Assembly: GCA_040386935.1 (NCBI GenBank)
Contig: JAZKEQ010000013.1
Location: 7,374 to 71,373 of the forward strand
Length of the DNA stretch: 64,000 bases
DNA from: JABMMZ01 sp040386935
GTDB taxonomy: Bacteria > Bacteroidota > Bacteroidia > NS11-12g > UBA955
Direction of reading: 5' to 3'
A model generated the notes under the pieces. It saw only the letters and a program-made list of their open reading frames with translations, was not told the origin of the DNA and made no database searches. Below, piece after piece: positions 9,231 through 17,714 of the stretch (within the stretch, counting starts at the first letter, position 1; every line of letters begins with the position of its first letter). The position numbers and the translations under genes were made by a program.

Positions 9231-10673
9231 ATGCGCAATAACCGTTCGATAAGTATAACACTACTCATAGTTGGTATACTTTATTGTTTTTTATTTTTCC
9301 AAAGTCAGGGAATTGAAGGCGGTCAGGACAGTTGGAAACATTTCATAGATTCTAAATATGCGCTAAAACACCCCTCGCTTTTACTCGACCAATGGAATAA
9401 ACCTGTTTTCACCTGGACCACCCTATTCATCTGCCAGATTGGAATGTCTGCTATGGTGATTTTTAATTTAATTTGTGTCTTATTTTCAGGTGCATTATTG
9501 GCGATAGCGCTACAGAAAAAACAAGTAGACAATGCCTGGCTGGTGATCCCTTTTTTGGCCTTCTGCCCCATCGTATTTGGCAATGTTATTTCCTGCTTAA
9601 CCGAACCACTGAATATATTACTGTTGAGCATTGTGCTGTATTTATGGCTGACCGACCGTTACAAATGGGCCGTTATCATTGCCTCGTTTCTACCCTATGT
9701 GCGCACCGAAGGATTTGTGATATGCGGAGCCATTGTATTAATCATTTTATACATGCGTCAATTCAAACTATTGTTATGGTTGAGCATTGGCAGCATCGCC
9801 ATGAATATTGCGGGATTTGCTTTAACGGGTGAGCCATTTTGGATCATTACTTCTAACCCTTATCTCAAATTTGAGCAGGAAGGACAATTTGACCCGGGGT
9901 CAGGCGGCTTATTGTATTACGTGAATCAGGCTAGGGCCTTATTCGGATTGCCATTGTTACTGTTATTTGTACTAACCAATATATGGTGTTTATGGTTGCT
10001 CATCAAGAAACGGGCATTGACCATGATGCCATCAGTGGTATTGATATTGTTAATTTTCTGGTTCTATTTTGGCGCCCATACCATGATTTATTACCTCGGT
10101 ATTTTGGGCAGCCATGGGCTGGTGAGAGTGATGGCTGTGATAGGACCATGTATTGCGATTGGCGCCTTGTATGGATTTAACAACATCATGCACTTAATGC
10201 CTGAGACGAGATTAACTAAATGGATTTTACCCTTATTCATTACATTGGCTGTGATGCATGTGGGTTATAAAGAAAATAAGTATGCTAAGCCTTATCACCC
10301 TACAGAAGCTACAGTAAAGAAAGACAAGACATTGACCAACTTTGAAGCGGCTAAAGATTGGTTGATTGCAAACAAACTGCAATCGCGCACACTCATCCAC
10401 CAATTGCCTGCCTTCAATGTTTGGTTGAACAAAGACCCTTATGATGCCGCCTCGAGTTATTATGTATGGAGTATTAACAAACCTGACGACTGGGCAGCTA
10501 AAGGGGTAATAGTAGTTTGGGATGGTTTTTACAGCACCCGCGAGGGCAATATGCCATTGGATTGGCTAATGACCAACCCCAATTATAAATTGCTTCACAG
10601 CATTGAGGGATACGAAAAACCTGCGGACAATCCGACCATTTACGATGTGCATATTTTTGAAAAAATAAACTGA
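9231..10673 (+). CDS. Polytopic membrane protein, possible GT-C type glycosyltransferase
   Basis: A 480-residue protein with about ten hydrophobic segments in the first 350 residues (for example 8-24, 74-95, 107-135, 140-175, 178-197, 235-256, 265-280) and a soluble C-terminal domain of about 125 residues. The layout, with a short first loop bearing EGGQDSWKHF after TM1 and a C-terminal periplasmic domain, resembles GT-C (PMT/ArnT-like) lipid-linked sugar transferases. The expected acidic pair in loop 1 is only loosely represented by E29 and D33. I cannot assign a substrate. A perfect -7 box sits 5 nt ahead of the start. Confidence 0.55.
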   Translation: MRNNRSISITLLIVGILYCFLFFQSQGIEGGQDSWKHFIDSKYALKHPSLLLDQWNKPVFTWTTLFICQIGMSAMVIFNLICVLFSGALLAIALQKKQVDNAWLVIPFLAFCPIVFGNVISCLTEPLNILLLSIVLYLWLTDRYKWAVIIASFLPYVRTEGFVICGAIVLIILYMRQFKLLLWLSIGSIAMNIAGFALTGEPFWIITSNPYLKFEQEGQFDPGSGGLLYYVNQARALFGLPLLLLFVLTNIWCLWLLIKKRALTMMPSVVLILLIFWFYFGAHTMIYYLGILGSHGLVRVMAVIGPCIAIGALYGFNNIMHLMPETRLTKWILPLFITLAVMHVGYKENKYAKPYHPTEATVKKDKTLTNFEAAKDWLIANKLQSRTLIHQLPAFNVWLNKDPYDAASSYYVWSINKPDDWAAKGVIVVWDGFYSTREGNMPLDWLMTNPNYKLLHSIEGYEKPADNPTIYDVHIFEKIN

Positions 10674-10711
10674 CAGTAGTTTACCTTTCTTACTATTTGC
10701 TATTAATCCCT

Positions 10712-12208
10712 ATGCAACATTTAAAGAAAATAATCTTCCTCTTGTTATGCTTGCAAGGATTAGCCTTGTACTCACAAAAGTATTCTGATAGTTTTTACAA
10801 GAACATTCCTGTTCATCAATATTATTCTAAATTTAAAGGAGAAATAAAATATGACGAGTATTTTAAACCCACTTACTATATCAATAACAAAGAGGTCAGT
10901 CGCAGCGAATATAACAAAAACTGCAATCAAGGAGAATGCTGCCCTTGCCTTTATCAATCATACAATGACAGTGATGTATTAGTTTATGAAGCCGTTACTT
11001 GTGGTGAATGTGCTATTGGGAAGTATTCTGAATTTTACAACAATGGAAAAATAAAAGTAAGGGGGCAATACGAAACTACAAACCAAAAAAATTTTAACAA
11101 ACTGTATAAAAGTGGCAACTGCTCAATAAAAAACGGCCAATGGGTATATTATAAAGACAATGGAGATACTGCCTACTCTGAATTTTGGGATAATGATAAA
11201 TTTATTAAACAAGTCCCTGAACAAAACAAAACGGAAATTTGGAAAACCGAATTGATGTTTAATAACAATATACCTTACAATAACGACACATTGACGCCAG
11301 AAAAAATCAAACAATTAACTATTCATAATTTTTTCAAGAACAAATCTCAGGACAGTTTGGATTTAAAATTTGAATTTTATTTTGCTAAACCTATGTTAAA
11401 CAATCACTATAGTATTTTTTTAAAAGCAGACAGCCTCCAATTTTTTGACATAAGACAATACTTAATAGACAATGGTTTTTACAAAACCGGGTTCGGAATA
11501 TTGTCTGGATTAGCTATCTACAATGGAGATAAAAGATTAAGAGGATATGATATTAGATTGAATGTTGATTTACCTGAAATGCCAAGTCAAGCAAGAATTA
11601 ATACCATTAAGCACTTCCCTCGCCAAGATATTTATCTCATCAATTCATTTAATCCTAAAAAACGCAAAAAAATTTCATTTACATTCGAAACTGAGTTAGA
11701 TTATGACGACAAATTAGTAGACTCATTAATTAACTCACAATCGCACGCCTATAATGGTCAAATACTTCATATTGATTCTGCTAATGTTCTATTTAGACTC
11801 TATTCGGAAAGTTTTAATTCTATTAACAAATTTGGAGTGTATACTTCAACTTATAAATATTACAACTATTACCTTTCAGACAATTACGATGATTCAATAT
11901 ACACTGTGAATCTTAACCCCAAGCAATTAACCAATATATATTACACAAGCGCATCACGAAATACTTTTAGATCAATTGGGTATGGAATAACTATCGCTTC
12001 AGCCATCACAACATTTATAGTTGCTCCACTAGCCAGCATCAATTTCAATAATGGGAATTTCAACAAGAATCGTTTTTATAGTATTGCAGGCTCCGGCTTA
12101 ATTGGCATATCTGTTGGCATTCCTCTTATCGTATTGGGAAGGGAAAGGTACTATAATCTAACCACACCAAACGGAATAAAGGACAAAAACTACTGGTACC
12201 TCAAGTAG
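10712..12208 (+). CDS. Secreted protein with MORN/YwqK-like repeats, unknown function
   Basis: A 498-residue product from the ATG at 10712 (an in-frame ATG at 10697 is less likely): signal peptide MQHLKKIIFLLLCLQGLALYSQ, then a Cys-rich part with CNQGECCPC (about residues 71-79) and CGECAIG, followed by MORN-like repeats (KYSEFYNNGKIKVRGQY and NGQWVYYKDNGDTAYSEFW). The C-terminal region has two hydrophobic segments, IGYGITIASAITTFIV and IAGSGLIGISVGIPLIVLG. By eye it is more AT-rich than its neighbours, with heavy Asn/Lys/Tyr use, which may mean recent arrival. Its 3' end overlaps the convergent SET gene by 8 bases. Confidence 0.5.
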   Translation: MQHLKKIIFLLLCLQGLALYSQKYSDSFYKNIPVHQYYSKFKGEIKYDEYFKPTYYINNKEVSRSEYNKNCNQGECCPCLYQSYNDSDVLVYEAVTCGECAIGKYSEFYNNGKIKVRGQYETTNQKNFNKLYKSGNCSIKNGQWVYYKDNGDTAYSEFWDNDKFIKQVPEQNKTEIWKTELMFNNNIPYNNDTLTPEKIKQLTIHNFFKNKSQDSLDLKFEFYFAKPMLNNHYSIFLKADSLQFFDIRQYLIDNGFYKTGFGILSGLAIYNGDKRLRGYDIRLNVDLPEMPSQARINTIKHFPRQDIYLINSFNPKKRKKISFTFETELDYDDKLVDSLINSQSHAYNGQILHIDSANVLFRLYSESFNSINKFGVYTSTYKYYNYYLSDNYDDSIYTVNLNPKQLTNIYYTSASRNTFRSIGYGITIASAITTFIVAPLASINFNNGNFNKNRFYSIAGSGLIGISVGIPLIVLGRERYYNLTTPNGIKDKNYWYLK

Positions 12209-12635
12209 TCCTTTTTTTCAATGACTGCCAGTAGCGCTTGCCATAACCGCAGAAAATCTCCTCACCTGCTTTGATGTTTCTGGTAGCCACTAAACAAACT
12301 TTTTGACTCTCATCAATTGTGATAACGGTGTTATTTTTTGCCCTGGTTACTGCCGCCCCTTCTGCATCGTTGGCAAATTTGGCAAAGCAGTCAACATGCT
12401 TTGAATCCATGATATCGCCATTGATCATGCTCACAAAATAGGCATCGTCATTATTTTTACTGCGACTATCGGCCTCTTCGTTGCTCAAAATTTCACCTTT
12501 AAAGAGGGAAACGATTTCATTTTTATAAATGCTTATGGCAGTAAACAGTCCTTGTCCTGCATCAGCAATGGTGGATGTTTCGGTATACAAATAATCGGAT
12601 TCAGGAGCGTCTATTTTTTCAGGTACTTCAGTCAT
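12201..12635 (-). CDS. SET domain-containing protein (putative protein-lysine methyltransferase)
   Basis: A 144-residue stand-alone SET domain. The SAM-binding start motif appears as AGQGLFTA (26-33), the central NHxCxPN-type segment is degenerate (CFAKFANDAEG, 83-93), and the C-terminal IKAGEEIFCGYGKRYW (121-136) matches the ELTxDYG-type motif with the catalytic Tyr. There is no pre- or post-SET region. Small bacterial SET proteins may methylate ribosomal or other host proteins; the target here is unknown. A stretch of acidic and Ser residues (NEEADSRSKNNDDA) separates the halves. It is encoded convergently to the preceding gene with an 8-nt overlap. Confidence 0.75.
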   Translation of the reverse strand: MTEVPEKIDAPESDYLYTETSTIADAGQGLFTAISIYKNEIVSLFKGEILSNEEADSRSKNNDDAYFVSMINGDIMDSKHVDCFAKFANDAEGAAVTRAKNNTVITIDESQKVCLVATRNIKAGEEIFCGYGKRYWQSLKKRTT

Positions 12636-12733
12636 GTAAACGAGGGGCGCAAGATTACGACCAATTTACGAGAAACCTGTTTTTTTATTCTGTAATAAAG
12701 AACTAGTATTGTAATACATCTAAAAAATCCAAC

Positions 12734-12970
12734 ATGGAACTCATCACACTCAAAACCTTTAACTCCATCATTGAAGCCCATGTACTCAAGTCAAAGCTGG
12801 AAAGTGAAGACATTCATTGCTTTTTAAAAGACGAAACCATGATGGGCATCAATCCCTTGTTCAATATTTCACTGGGTGGGGTAAAGCTGATGATCAATAA
12901 GGAGGATTCTGAAAAGGCGTTGGAGATTTTAAAGCAGATAGAAAGCTCAGAAGACAATTATGTAGACTAA
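12734..12970 (+). CDS. DUF2007 domain protein (putative signal-transducing protein)
   Basis: A 78-residue cytoplasmic protein of the DUF2007 family: N-terminal strand ELITLKTFNS, helix IIEAHVLKSKLESEDI, then the typical GGVKLMINKEDSEKALEIL. Such domains have a ferredoxin-like (PII-like) fold; the function is not established. It ends 4 nt before the Crp/Fnr regulator, so the two are probably one transcript. Upstream, TGTAAT occurs twice (12691 and 12710) but with 19-bp spacing. Confidence 0.75.
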   Translation: MELITLKTFNSIIEAHVLKSKLESEDIHCFLKDETMMGINPLFNISLGGVKLMINKEDSEKALEILKQIESSEDNYVD

Positions 12971-12974
12971 TGTT

Positions 12975-13544
12975 ATGACTGATTTAGAGCGTTGCATCCA
13001 AAGCTATTTCGGAATTCAACCCGAGGATTTAAAAACCATTGGCCAATTATTTCAAAAAAGTACACTAAAGAAAGGTGATTATTATATAAAAAGTGGTCAC
13101 TCTTGCGACAAATTGAGTTTCATACAATCAGGTTTAATCAGAATATACACTACTGCCAATGATAAAGAAGTAACCCAATGGATTTCTACGCCTGGCTATT
13201 TTGTTACAGATCTGGCCGGACTGCTGTTTGATTCTCCGGCACGCTGGAACATTCAAGCCATTACTGATGCAGACATTTATACAATTTCTAAAAAAGATTA
13301 CATTAGAATAGGACAAATCATTCCACAGTGGCATGAATTAGAAAAAAGATTTATTGCAAAGTGTTTCACCATTCTTGAAGATAGGATTTTCAGCCATTTA
13401 TCAATGAGTGCAGAAGAACGCTATGCTGTATTTTTTGAAACAAACAAAAACCTATTCAATCAGGTACCCCTACAATACATTGCCTCGATGTTGGGAATGA
13501 CACCTGAAACCTTCAGTAGAATTAGAAGAAAGCATTTGCAATAA
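12975..13544 (+). CDS. Crp/Fnr family transcriptional regulator
   Basis: A 189-residue regulator with an N-terminal cyclic-nucleotide-binding-like barrel (about 20-115: LKKGDYYIKSGHSCDKLSFI, SGLIRIYT) and a short C-terminal winged helix whose recognition helix is LGMTPETFSRIRRK (173-186). The E178-x-x-S181-R182 pattern equals the ExxSR that FNR uses to read TTGAT. The FNR Cys set for an iron-sulfur cluster is absent, so the signal is not oxygen through a 4Fe-4S cluster. A perfect TTGAT-N4-ATCAA box lies 3 bp past its stop codon, in front of the SRPBCC gene. It follows DUF2007 by 4 nt. Confidence 0.88.
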   Translation: MTDLERCIQSYFGIQPEDLKTIGQLFQKSTLKKGDYYIKSGHSCDKLSFIQSGLIRIYTTANDKEVTQWISTPGYFVTDLAGLLFDSPARWNIQAITDADIYTISKKDYIRIGQIIPQWHELEKRFIAKCFTILEDRIFSHLSMSAEERYAVFFETNKNLFNQVPLQYIASMLGMTPETFSRIRRKHLQ

Positions 13545-13547
13545 TTT

Positions 13548-13563
13548 CTTGATATTTATCAAG
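13548..13563. promoter_or_regulatory. Perfect FNR-type operator CTTGAT-ATTT-ATCAAG
   Basis: An inverted repeat with 6-bp arms around a 4-bp spacer, containing the exact FNR/Crp-family half-sites TTGAT and ATCAA. It lies between the Crp/Fnr gene stop (13544) and the SRPBCC ATG (13617). Two -7-like elements follow: TTCTTTTG (13574-13581) and CAATTTTG (13586-13593). With the second, the box centre falls about 44 bp before the predicted transcription start, a class II activator position. Confidence 0.65.
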
Positions 13564-13616
13564 TGTTCCTCCTTTCTTTTGTATGCAATTTTGTGACATC
13601 AAATAGATACAACTTT

Positions 13617-14054
13617 ATGTCACAAACAATTAAAACTCAGATTATCATTCAGGCAACACCTGAAAAGGTTTGGCAAATGCTTACTAATTTTGAAAATTAT
13701 CCACTTTGGAATCCATTCATTAAGTCTATTTCAGGAGATAAAACAGTTGGGGCAATCCTTGAGGCTCGTATAGAACCTCCTGGTGCTAGCGGCATGACAT
13801 TCAAACCAAAGGTTTTGGCTTTTACTCCAAACAAGGAATTTAGATGGCTTGGCCATTTTATTATTCCGGGATTATTTGATGGAGAACATCAATTTATAAT
13901 AACAGATAATGGCGATGGCAGTATAACTTTCCAACAGAATGAAAATTTTAAAGGTCTATTAGTCCCATTTTTCAAAAAACTACTTTCACAAAATACACCT
14001 GAAGGATTTAGACAAATGAATGAAGCATTAAAATCCATAGTTGAATCAAAATAA
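13617..14054 (+). CDS. SRPBCC (START/AHSA1-like) domain protein
   Basis: A 145-residue ligand-binding or polyketide-cyclase-like protein from ATG 13617; an upstream start at 13563 would place the FNR box and promoter inside the coding region. The N-terminal IKTQIIIQATPEKVWQMLTN followed by NYPLWNPFIKSISGD is diagnostic of SRPBCC proteins, as is the later VLAFTPNKEFRWLGHF. The fold makes a hydrophobic cavity; the ligand is unknown. Its position after the Crp/Fnr gene and the perfect box between them suggest direct control by that regulator. Confidence 0.82.
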   Translation: MSQTIKTQIIIQATPEKVWQMLTNFENYPLWNPFIKSISGDKTVGAILEARIEPPGASGMTFKPKVLAFTPNKEFRWLGHFIIPGLFDGEHQFIITDNGDGSITFQQNENFKGLLVPFFKKLLSQNTPEGFRQMNEALKSIVESK

Positions 14055-14110
14055 TTTTCAATGATTCATTTTTTTATCGATTTGGCTCAACAAATTTGAA
14101 TATAACTCAA

Positions 14111-14118
14111 TACATTTG
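14111..14118 (+). promoter_or_regulatory. -7 promoter element abutting the prolyl oligopeptidase start
   Basis: TACATTTG is a perfect TAnnTTTG match ending 6 nt before ATG 14125. Its last three bases are an in-frame TTG that could be mistaken for the start codon. Confidence 0.6.
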
Positions 14119-14124
14119 TCTCTT

Positions 14125-16254
14125 ATGAAGTCAACCCTGTTATTTGCCCCTGTGATTGCATTGGCACTTACTGCCTGTAACAATCCCAACAAAACTGTGA
14201 CCCAAGCCCCTATGAAATACCCTTTTACTGACACCAGCAATGCAGCCGACACATTCTTCGGCAAAATAATTCCCGACCCTTATCACTGGCTCGAAGATGA
14301 TCTTTCAGAGAAAACCAAAGCATGGATAGATTCTCAGAACAACCTCACCTTTGGCTACCTTTCAAAAATCCCCTACCGCGAACAATTGCGCAAACGCCTC
14401 GAAGACATCTGGAACTACGAACGTTTCTCGGCTCCTTTCAACGAAGGCAAATACACTTACTACTACAAAAATGACGGGCTGCAAAGTCAAAGCGTCTTAT
14501 ACCGTCAGATTGGCTCCGGTACACCTGAAATATTTCTGGACCCCAATCAGTTTTCACCCGATGGCACCACTTCTTTAGGCGGTATCGACTTTAGCAAGGA
14601 CGGCAGTTTGGTAGCATATCAAATAAGCGAAGGTGGCAGCGACTGGCGCAAGGTTATCGTATTGAATGCTGAGACTAAAGCAGTAATAGAAGATACATTG
14701 ATAGATGTAAAATTCAGTGGCCTTTCATGGAGAGGTAATGAAGGTTTTTATTACAGCAGCTACGACAAACCAAAGGGCAGTGAGCTGTCTGCCAAAACAG
14801 ATCAACACAAATTGTATTTCCACAAATTGGGCGAACCGCAGAGCAAAGATCAGTTGATATTCGGTGGCAGCAAAACACCCAGACGCTATGTTGGTGGTGG
14901 CGTTTCTGAAGATGAAAATTTCCTCATTATTTCTGCCTCTACATCTACCAACGGCAATGAATTATACATACAAGACTTAAGACAAAAAAACGGCCCTATT
15001 CGCAACATTGTGAATCACTGTGACAACAACAACGACATTGTACATACAGAAGGTAATACATTGTTCATCATCACAGATTTCAAAGCACCGAATATGCGTT
15101 TGGTAAAAGTAGATGTTGCCAATCCGGCTCCCGACCAATGGACCGATGTGATACCTGAAACTGATATGCCTTTAACCATAAGCACAGGTGGGGGCAAATT
15201 ATTTGCTTCATATCTAAAAGATGCCTGCAGTCAATTACTCCAATACAATCTAGAAGGTAAGATGGAGAAAGAAATTGCATTGCCCGGCAAAGGCAGTGCC
15301 AGTGGCATTAGTGGCAAATGGGAAGAAACTACTTTGTATTATACCTATACCAGTTATATTTATCCTTCAACCATTTTTTCATTTAATGTAGGCAGTGGTC
15401 AATCAGAATTATACAAAAAATCGGGTATTAAGTTCGACCCAACAGGTTATGAATCCAAGCAGGTATTTTATACAAGCAAAGACGGCACTAAAATCCCGAT
15501 GATGATTACCCATAAAAAAGGAATGAAAATGGATGGCAAGAATCCGATGTTGCTTTATGGCTATGGCGGATTCAATATCAGTTTAACACCTGCATTCAGC
15601 ACTGCAATGGTGGCGTGGCTCGAAGCCGGTGGTGTGTATGCAGTTCCCAACATCAGAGGTGGTGGCGAATATGGCAAAGAATGGCACGATGCAGGTATAC
15701 AAATGAAAAAACAAAATGTATTCAATGATTTTACCGCTGCTGCTGAATGGCTGATTAAAGAAAAATACACCTCATCTGACTACCTGGCCATATCAGGCGG
15801 ATCTAATGGCGGTTTATTAGTAGGCGCTTGCATGACTCAAAGACCAGAATTGTTCAGAGTGGCTTTGCCGGCTGTAGGTGTGCTTGATATGTTGCGTTAC
15901 CATAAATTCACTGCTGGTGCCGGATGGTCGTACGACTACGGAACAGCTGAAGATTCTGTTGAAATGTTGAATTACCTGCTCACCTATTCCCCATATCACA
16001 ATTTACATAAAGGCAAAAACTATCCGGCTACCATGGTAACCACAGGCGACCATGACGACCGCGTAGTGCCTGCTCATTCATTTAAGTTTGCGGCAAGACT
16101 GCAATCTGTGAACGATGGCCCTAACCCTACCCTTATCCGTATTGAAACAAAAGCTGGCCATGGTGCAGGGAAACCAACGGCTATGGTGATAGAAGAATAT
16201 GCCGACCGGTTTGCATTTGCCCTATACAATATGGGTATAATGGACATTAAATAG
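14125..16254 (+). CDS. Prolyl oligopeptidase family serine peptidase, lipoprotein
   Basis: A 709-residue S9A peptidase that cleaves peptides after proline. The ATG at 14125 is preferred to the in-frame TTG at 14116, which lies within a -7 box. The signal peptide ends at LALTAC, a lipobox, so the enzyme is probably membrane-anchored in the envelope. An N-terminal helix region with DPYHWLEDD leads into a seven-bladed propeller, then the alpha/beta hydrolase domain with catalytic Ser560 (SGGSNGG), Asp645 (GDHDDRVVP) and His679 (AGHGAGKP). All three triad residues are present. Length is typical. Monocistronic. Confidence 0.92.
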   Translation: MKSTLLFAPVIALALTACNNPNKTVTQAPMKYPFTDTSNAADTFFGKIIPDPYHWLEDDLSEKTKAWIDSQNNLTFGYLSKIPYREQLRKRLEDIWNYERFSAPFNEGKYTYYYKNDGLQSQSVLYRQIGSGTPEIFLDPNQFSPDGTTSLGGIDFSKDGSLVAYQISEGGSDWRKVIVLNAETKAVIEDTLIDVKFSGLSWRGNEGFYYSSYDKPKGSELSAKTDQHKLYFHKLGEPQSKDQLIFGGSKTPRRYVGGGVSEDENFLIISASTSTNGNELYIQDLRQKNGPIRNIVNHCDNNNDIVHTEGNTLFIITDFKAPNMRLVKVDVANPAPDQWTDVIPETDMPLTISTGGGKLFASYLKDACSQLLQYNLEGKMEKEIALPGKGSASGISGKWEETTLYYTYTSYIYPSTIFSFNVGSGQSELYKKSGIKFDPTGYESKQVFYTSKDGTKIPMMITHKKGMKMDGKNPMLLYGYGGFNISLTPAFSTAMVAWLEAGGVYAVPNIRGGGEYGKEWHDAGIQMKKQNVFNDFTAAAEWLIKEKYTSSDYLAISGGSNGGLLVGACMTQRPELFRVALPAVGVLDMLRYHKFTAGAGWSYDYGTAEDSVEMLNYLLTYSPYHNLHKGKNYPATMVTTGDHDDRVVPAHSFKFAARLQSVNDGPNPTLIRIETKAGHGAGKPTAMVIEEYADRFAFALYNMGIMDIK

Positions 16255-16525
16255 GCTGATTATTTTCATTAGGAAAATACTTTTATCAAATTGCGAAATT
16301 TAATCACTTTTATCGTGAAGCGATAAATAGGGAATAATCCGAATGGTGTGCAATAGTTGCTGATTCACCTTGCTTTTATTCCTGTTCGGCTCCGGGTGCT
16401 TATTTCAGATTGAAATGTAGTACCATATTTGAAAAATTATGTGCACAGAGCAATGCTTCAGTATTGTTTCACTTGGTGCATCGCTGTGAAGTTTCTTACA
16501 ATTAACATTTTAAAACCTTACTACG

Positions 16526-17119
16526 ATGAAACATGCAATATTTACCCTGCTATTGTTACTTTGCCTTAATAGTGTGCAAGGTACTACTTGGACAATCACC
16601 AATGTGGCCAATACTTTTTCACCGGCTACACTTACCATTCAATTCGGTGACTCCGTTATATTTTCTATCTCATCTTCTCACGATGCTTTAGAAATCAGTA
16701 ATGAAACATGGAATACCAATGGCACCACCCCGATTTCGGGCGGATTTGAAGTGCCCTTTGGTGGCGGCATTTTAGCACCCTCCGATTTAGGTGTCGGCAC
16801 TCATTATTACATTTGTACTGCCCATGCAGCAATGGAAATGAAAGGAATTATTATTGTGGAATCTGCAACGGGTATAGAACCGATGGTACCACTCCCCTAT
16901 TTTATTTTATATCCAAATCCATGTACCAATTTTATCACCATCGATTATGGATCTGAAAACTGTCATTATCTCATCATTAATTTTATGGGTCAACCGGTTA
17001 AATCTGCATTATTGACAAAAGGCGTCAATCTCATAGAATTATCTAACCTACCATCCGGTTTTTATTTTGTAAGCGTAATCGAACGCCCATCATACAGATA
17101 TACACTTGTTAAACACTAA
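16526..17119 (+). CDS. T9SS-secreted cupredoxin (plastocyanin-like) protein
   Basis: A 197-residue protein with a signal peptide (1-19), a cupredoxin domain (about 20-112) and a type A T9SS sorting domain (about 125-197). Type 1 copper ligands are visible: H52 (SSSHDALEI) and the C97-x2-H100-x4-M105 cluster in YYICTAHAAMEMKG, the plastocyanin spacing. The tail has YPNPCTNFITIDY and ends in GFYFVSVIERPSYRYTLVKH, typical of Por-secretion domains. It is therefore predicted to be a copper electron carrier exported to, or anchored on, the cell surface. It lies 30 nt upstream of the first DUF5670 gene and may be co-transcribed. The upstream 271 bp hold a CATATTTG -7-like element (16424-16431). Confidence 0.8.
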   Translation: MKHAIFTLLLLLCLNSVQGTTWTITNVANTFSPATLTIQFGDSVIFSISSSHDALEISNETWNTNGTTPISGGFEVPFGGGILAPSDLGVGTHYYICTAHAAMEMKGIIIVESATGIEPMVPLPYFILYPNPCTNFITIDYGSENCHYLIINFMGQPVKSALLTKGVNLIELSNLPSGFYFVSVIERPSYRYTLVKH

Positions 17120-17149
17120 TCCTTCAATAACCAACTAAATTTAACCATT

Positions 17150-17305
17150 ATGAACAGATTGCTTTATACCCTGGCCATTATTCTCCTTGTACTATGGGCC
17201 ATTGGCTACTTTACTACCAATATTGGCAGTATTATCCATATACTATTAGTAATTGCAATAATCGCCATTCTTCTCCGTGTAATTAAGGGAAGAGATCCTC
17301 TCTAA
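17150..17305 (+). CDS. lmo0937/DUF5670-family membrane peptide, copy 1
   Basis: A 51-residue protein starting MNRLLYTLAIILLVLWAIGY, with two transmembrane helices (about 4-21 and 28-44) separated by a short TTNIGSI turn and ending in a basic tail RVIKGRD. This is the pattern of the lmo0937 family (DUF5670), small stress-associated inner-membrane peptides of unknown mechanism. The paralogue at 19243-19395 differs at few positions. It sits 30 nt after the cupredoxin gene and 39 nt before the first GGGVYISAG gene. Confidence 0.85.
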   Translation: MNRLLYTLAIILLVLWAIGYFTTNIGSIIHILLVIAIIAILLRVIKGRDPL

Positions 17306-17344
17306 ATACTTACAAATTAATGTTTAACCTAAATAACAAACATC

Positions 17345-17632
17345 ATGAAAAAATCAATTTTAATCATCCTTGTACTCCTGGCATTTGCAATCGTTCCAAT
17401 GAAAAGCTATGCAAGTAAAGCACAACATGAAAGTGCTAATGAATCTTTAAATGTTTCTCACATTGAAGATAAAAAAGGAGAAAACGCTAAAACAGAAGTC
17501 ATAATACATGAAGATGAAACAGCGCCTGATAAAAGCGAAATTAAAGAGCAATCAAATGCTGTAGGTGGTGGCGTATATATTTCGGCCGGCAGTCTTATTC
17601 TCATCATTGTTTTATTAATTATTTTTCTATAA
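17345..17632 (+). CDS. Small secreted protein with C-terminal GGGVYISAG-helix, copy 1
   Basis: A 95-residue protein: signal peptide MKKSILIILVLLAFAIVPMKSYA, a roughly 48-residue charged linker rich in Glu, Lys, Ser and Asn, then VGGGVYISAG and a 12-residue all-hydrophobic end (SLILIIVLLIIFL) with no basic residues after it. The paralogue at 20565-20858 keeps the signal peptide style and the GGGVYISAG-helix end while the linker differs. I infer export and tail anchoring, or processing at the Gly-rich site. No named family. A strong terminator follows at 17675. Confidence 0.7.
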   Translation: MKKSILIILVLLAFAIVPMKSYASKAQHESANESLNVSHIEDKKGENAKTEVIIHEDETAPDKSEIKEQSNAVGGGVYISAGSLILIIVLLIIFL

Positions 17633-17674
17633 TTTTCAAGTAGAAACGTTATCCGTACATCTTTACTGAATTTA

Positions 17675-17714
17675 AAGAAAGCTATAGCAACAAAACTATA
17701 GCTTTCTTCATTTT
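17675..17714 (+). terminator. Rho-independent terminator
   Basis: A perfect 13-bp stem, AAGAAAGCTATAG (17675-17687) with CTATAGCTTTCTT (17696-17708), an 8-nt loop and a CATTTT tail. It ends the cupredoxin, DUF5670 and GGGVYISAG transcript. Near-palindromic, so it may work in both directions. Confidence 0.85.

Noticed and set aside
12691..12715. TGTAAT repeated upstream of the DUF2007 gene
   Set aside because: The spacing is 19 bp, not 21, the GTGAA prefix is missing and no -7 TTTG lies at the matching distance, so it was not counted with promoters A-C.
14116..14124. TTG as start of the prolyl oligopeptidase
   Set aside because: This TTG is the end of a perfect -7 box (TACATTTG); ATG 14125 gives a proper lipoprotein signal.
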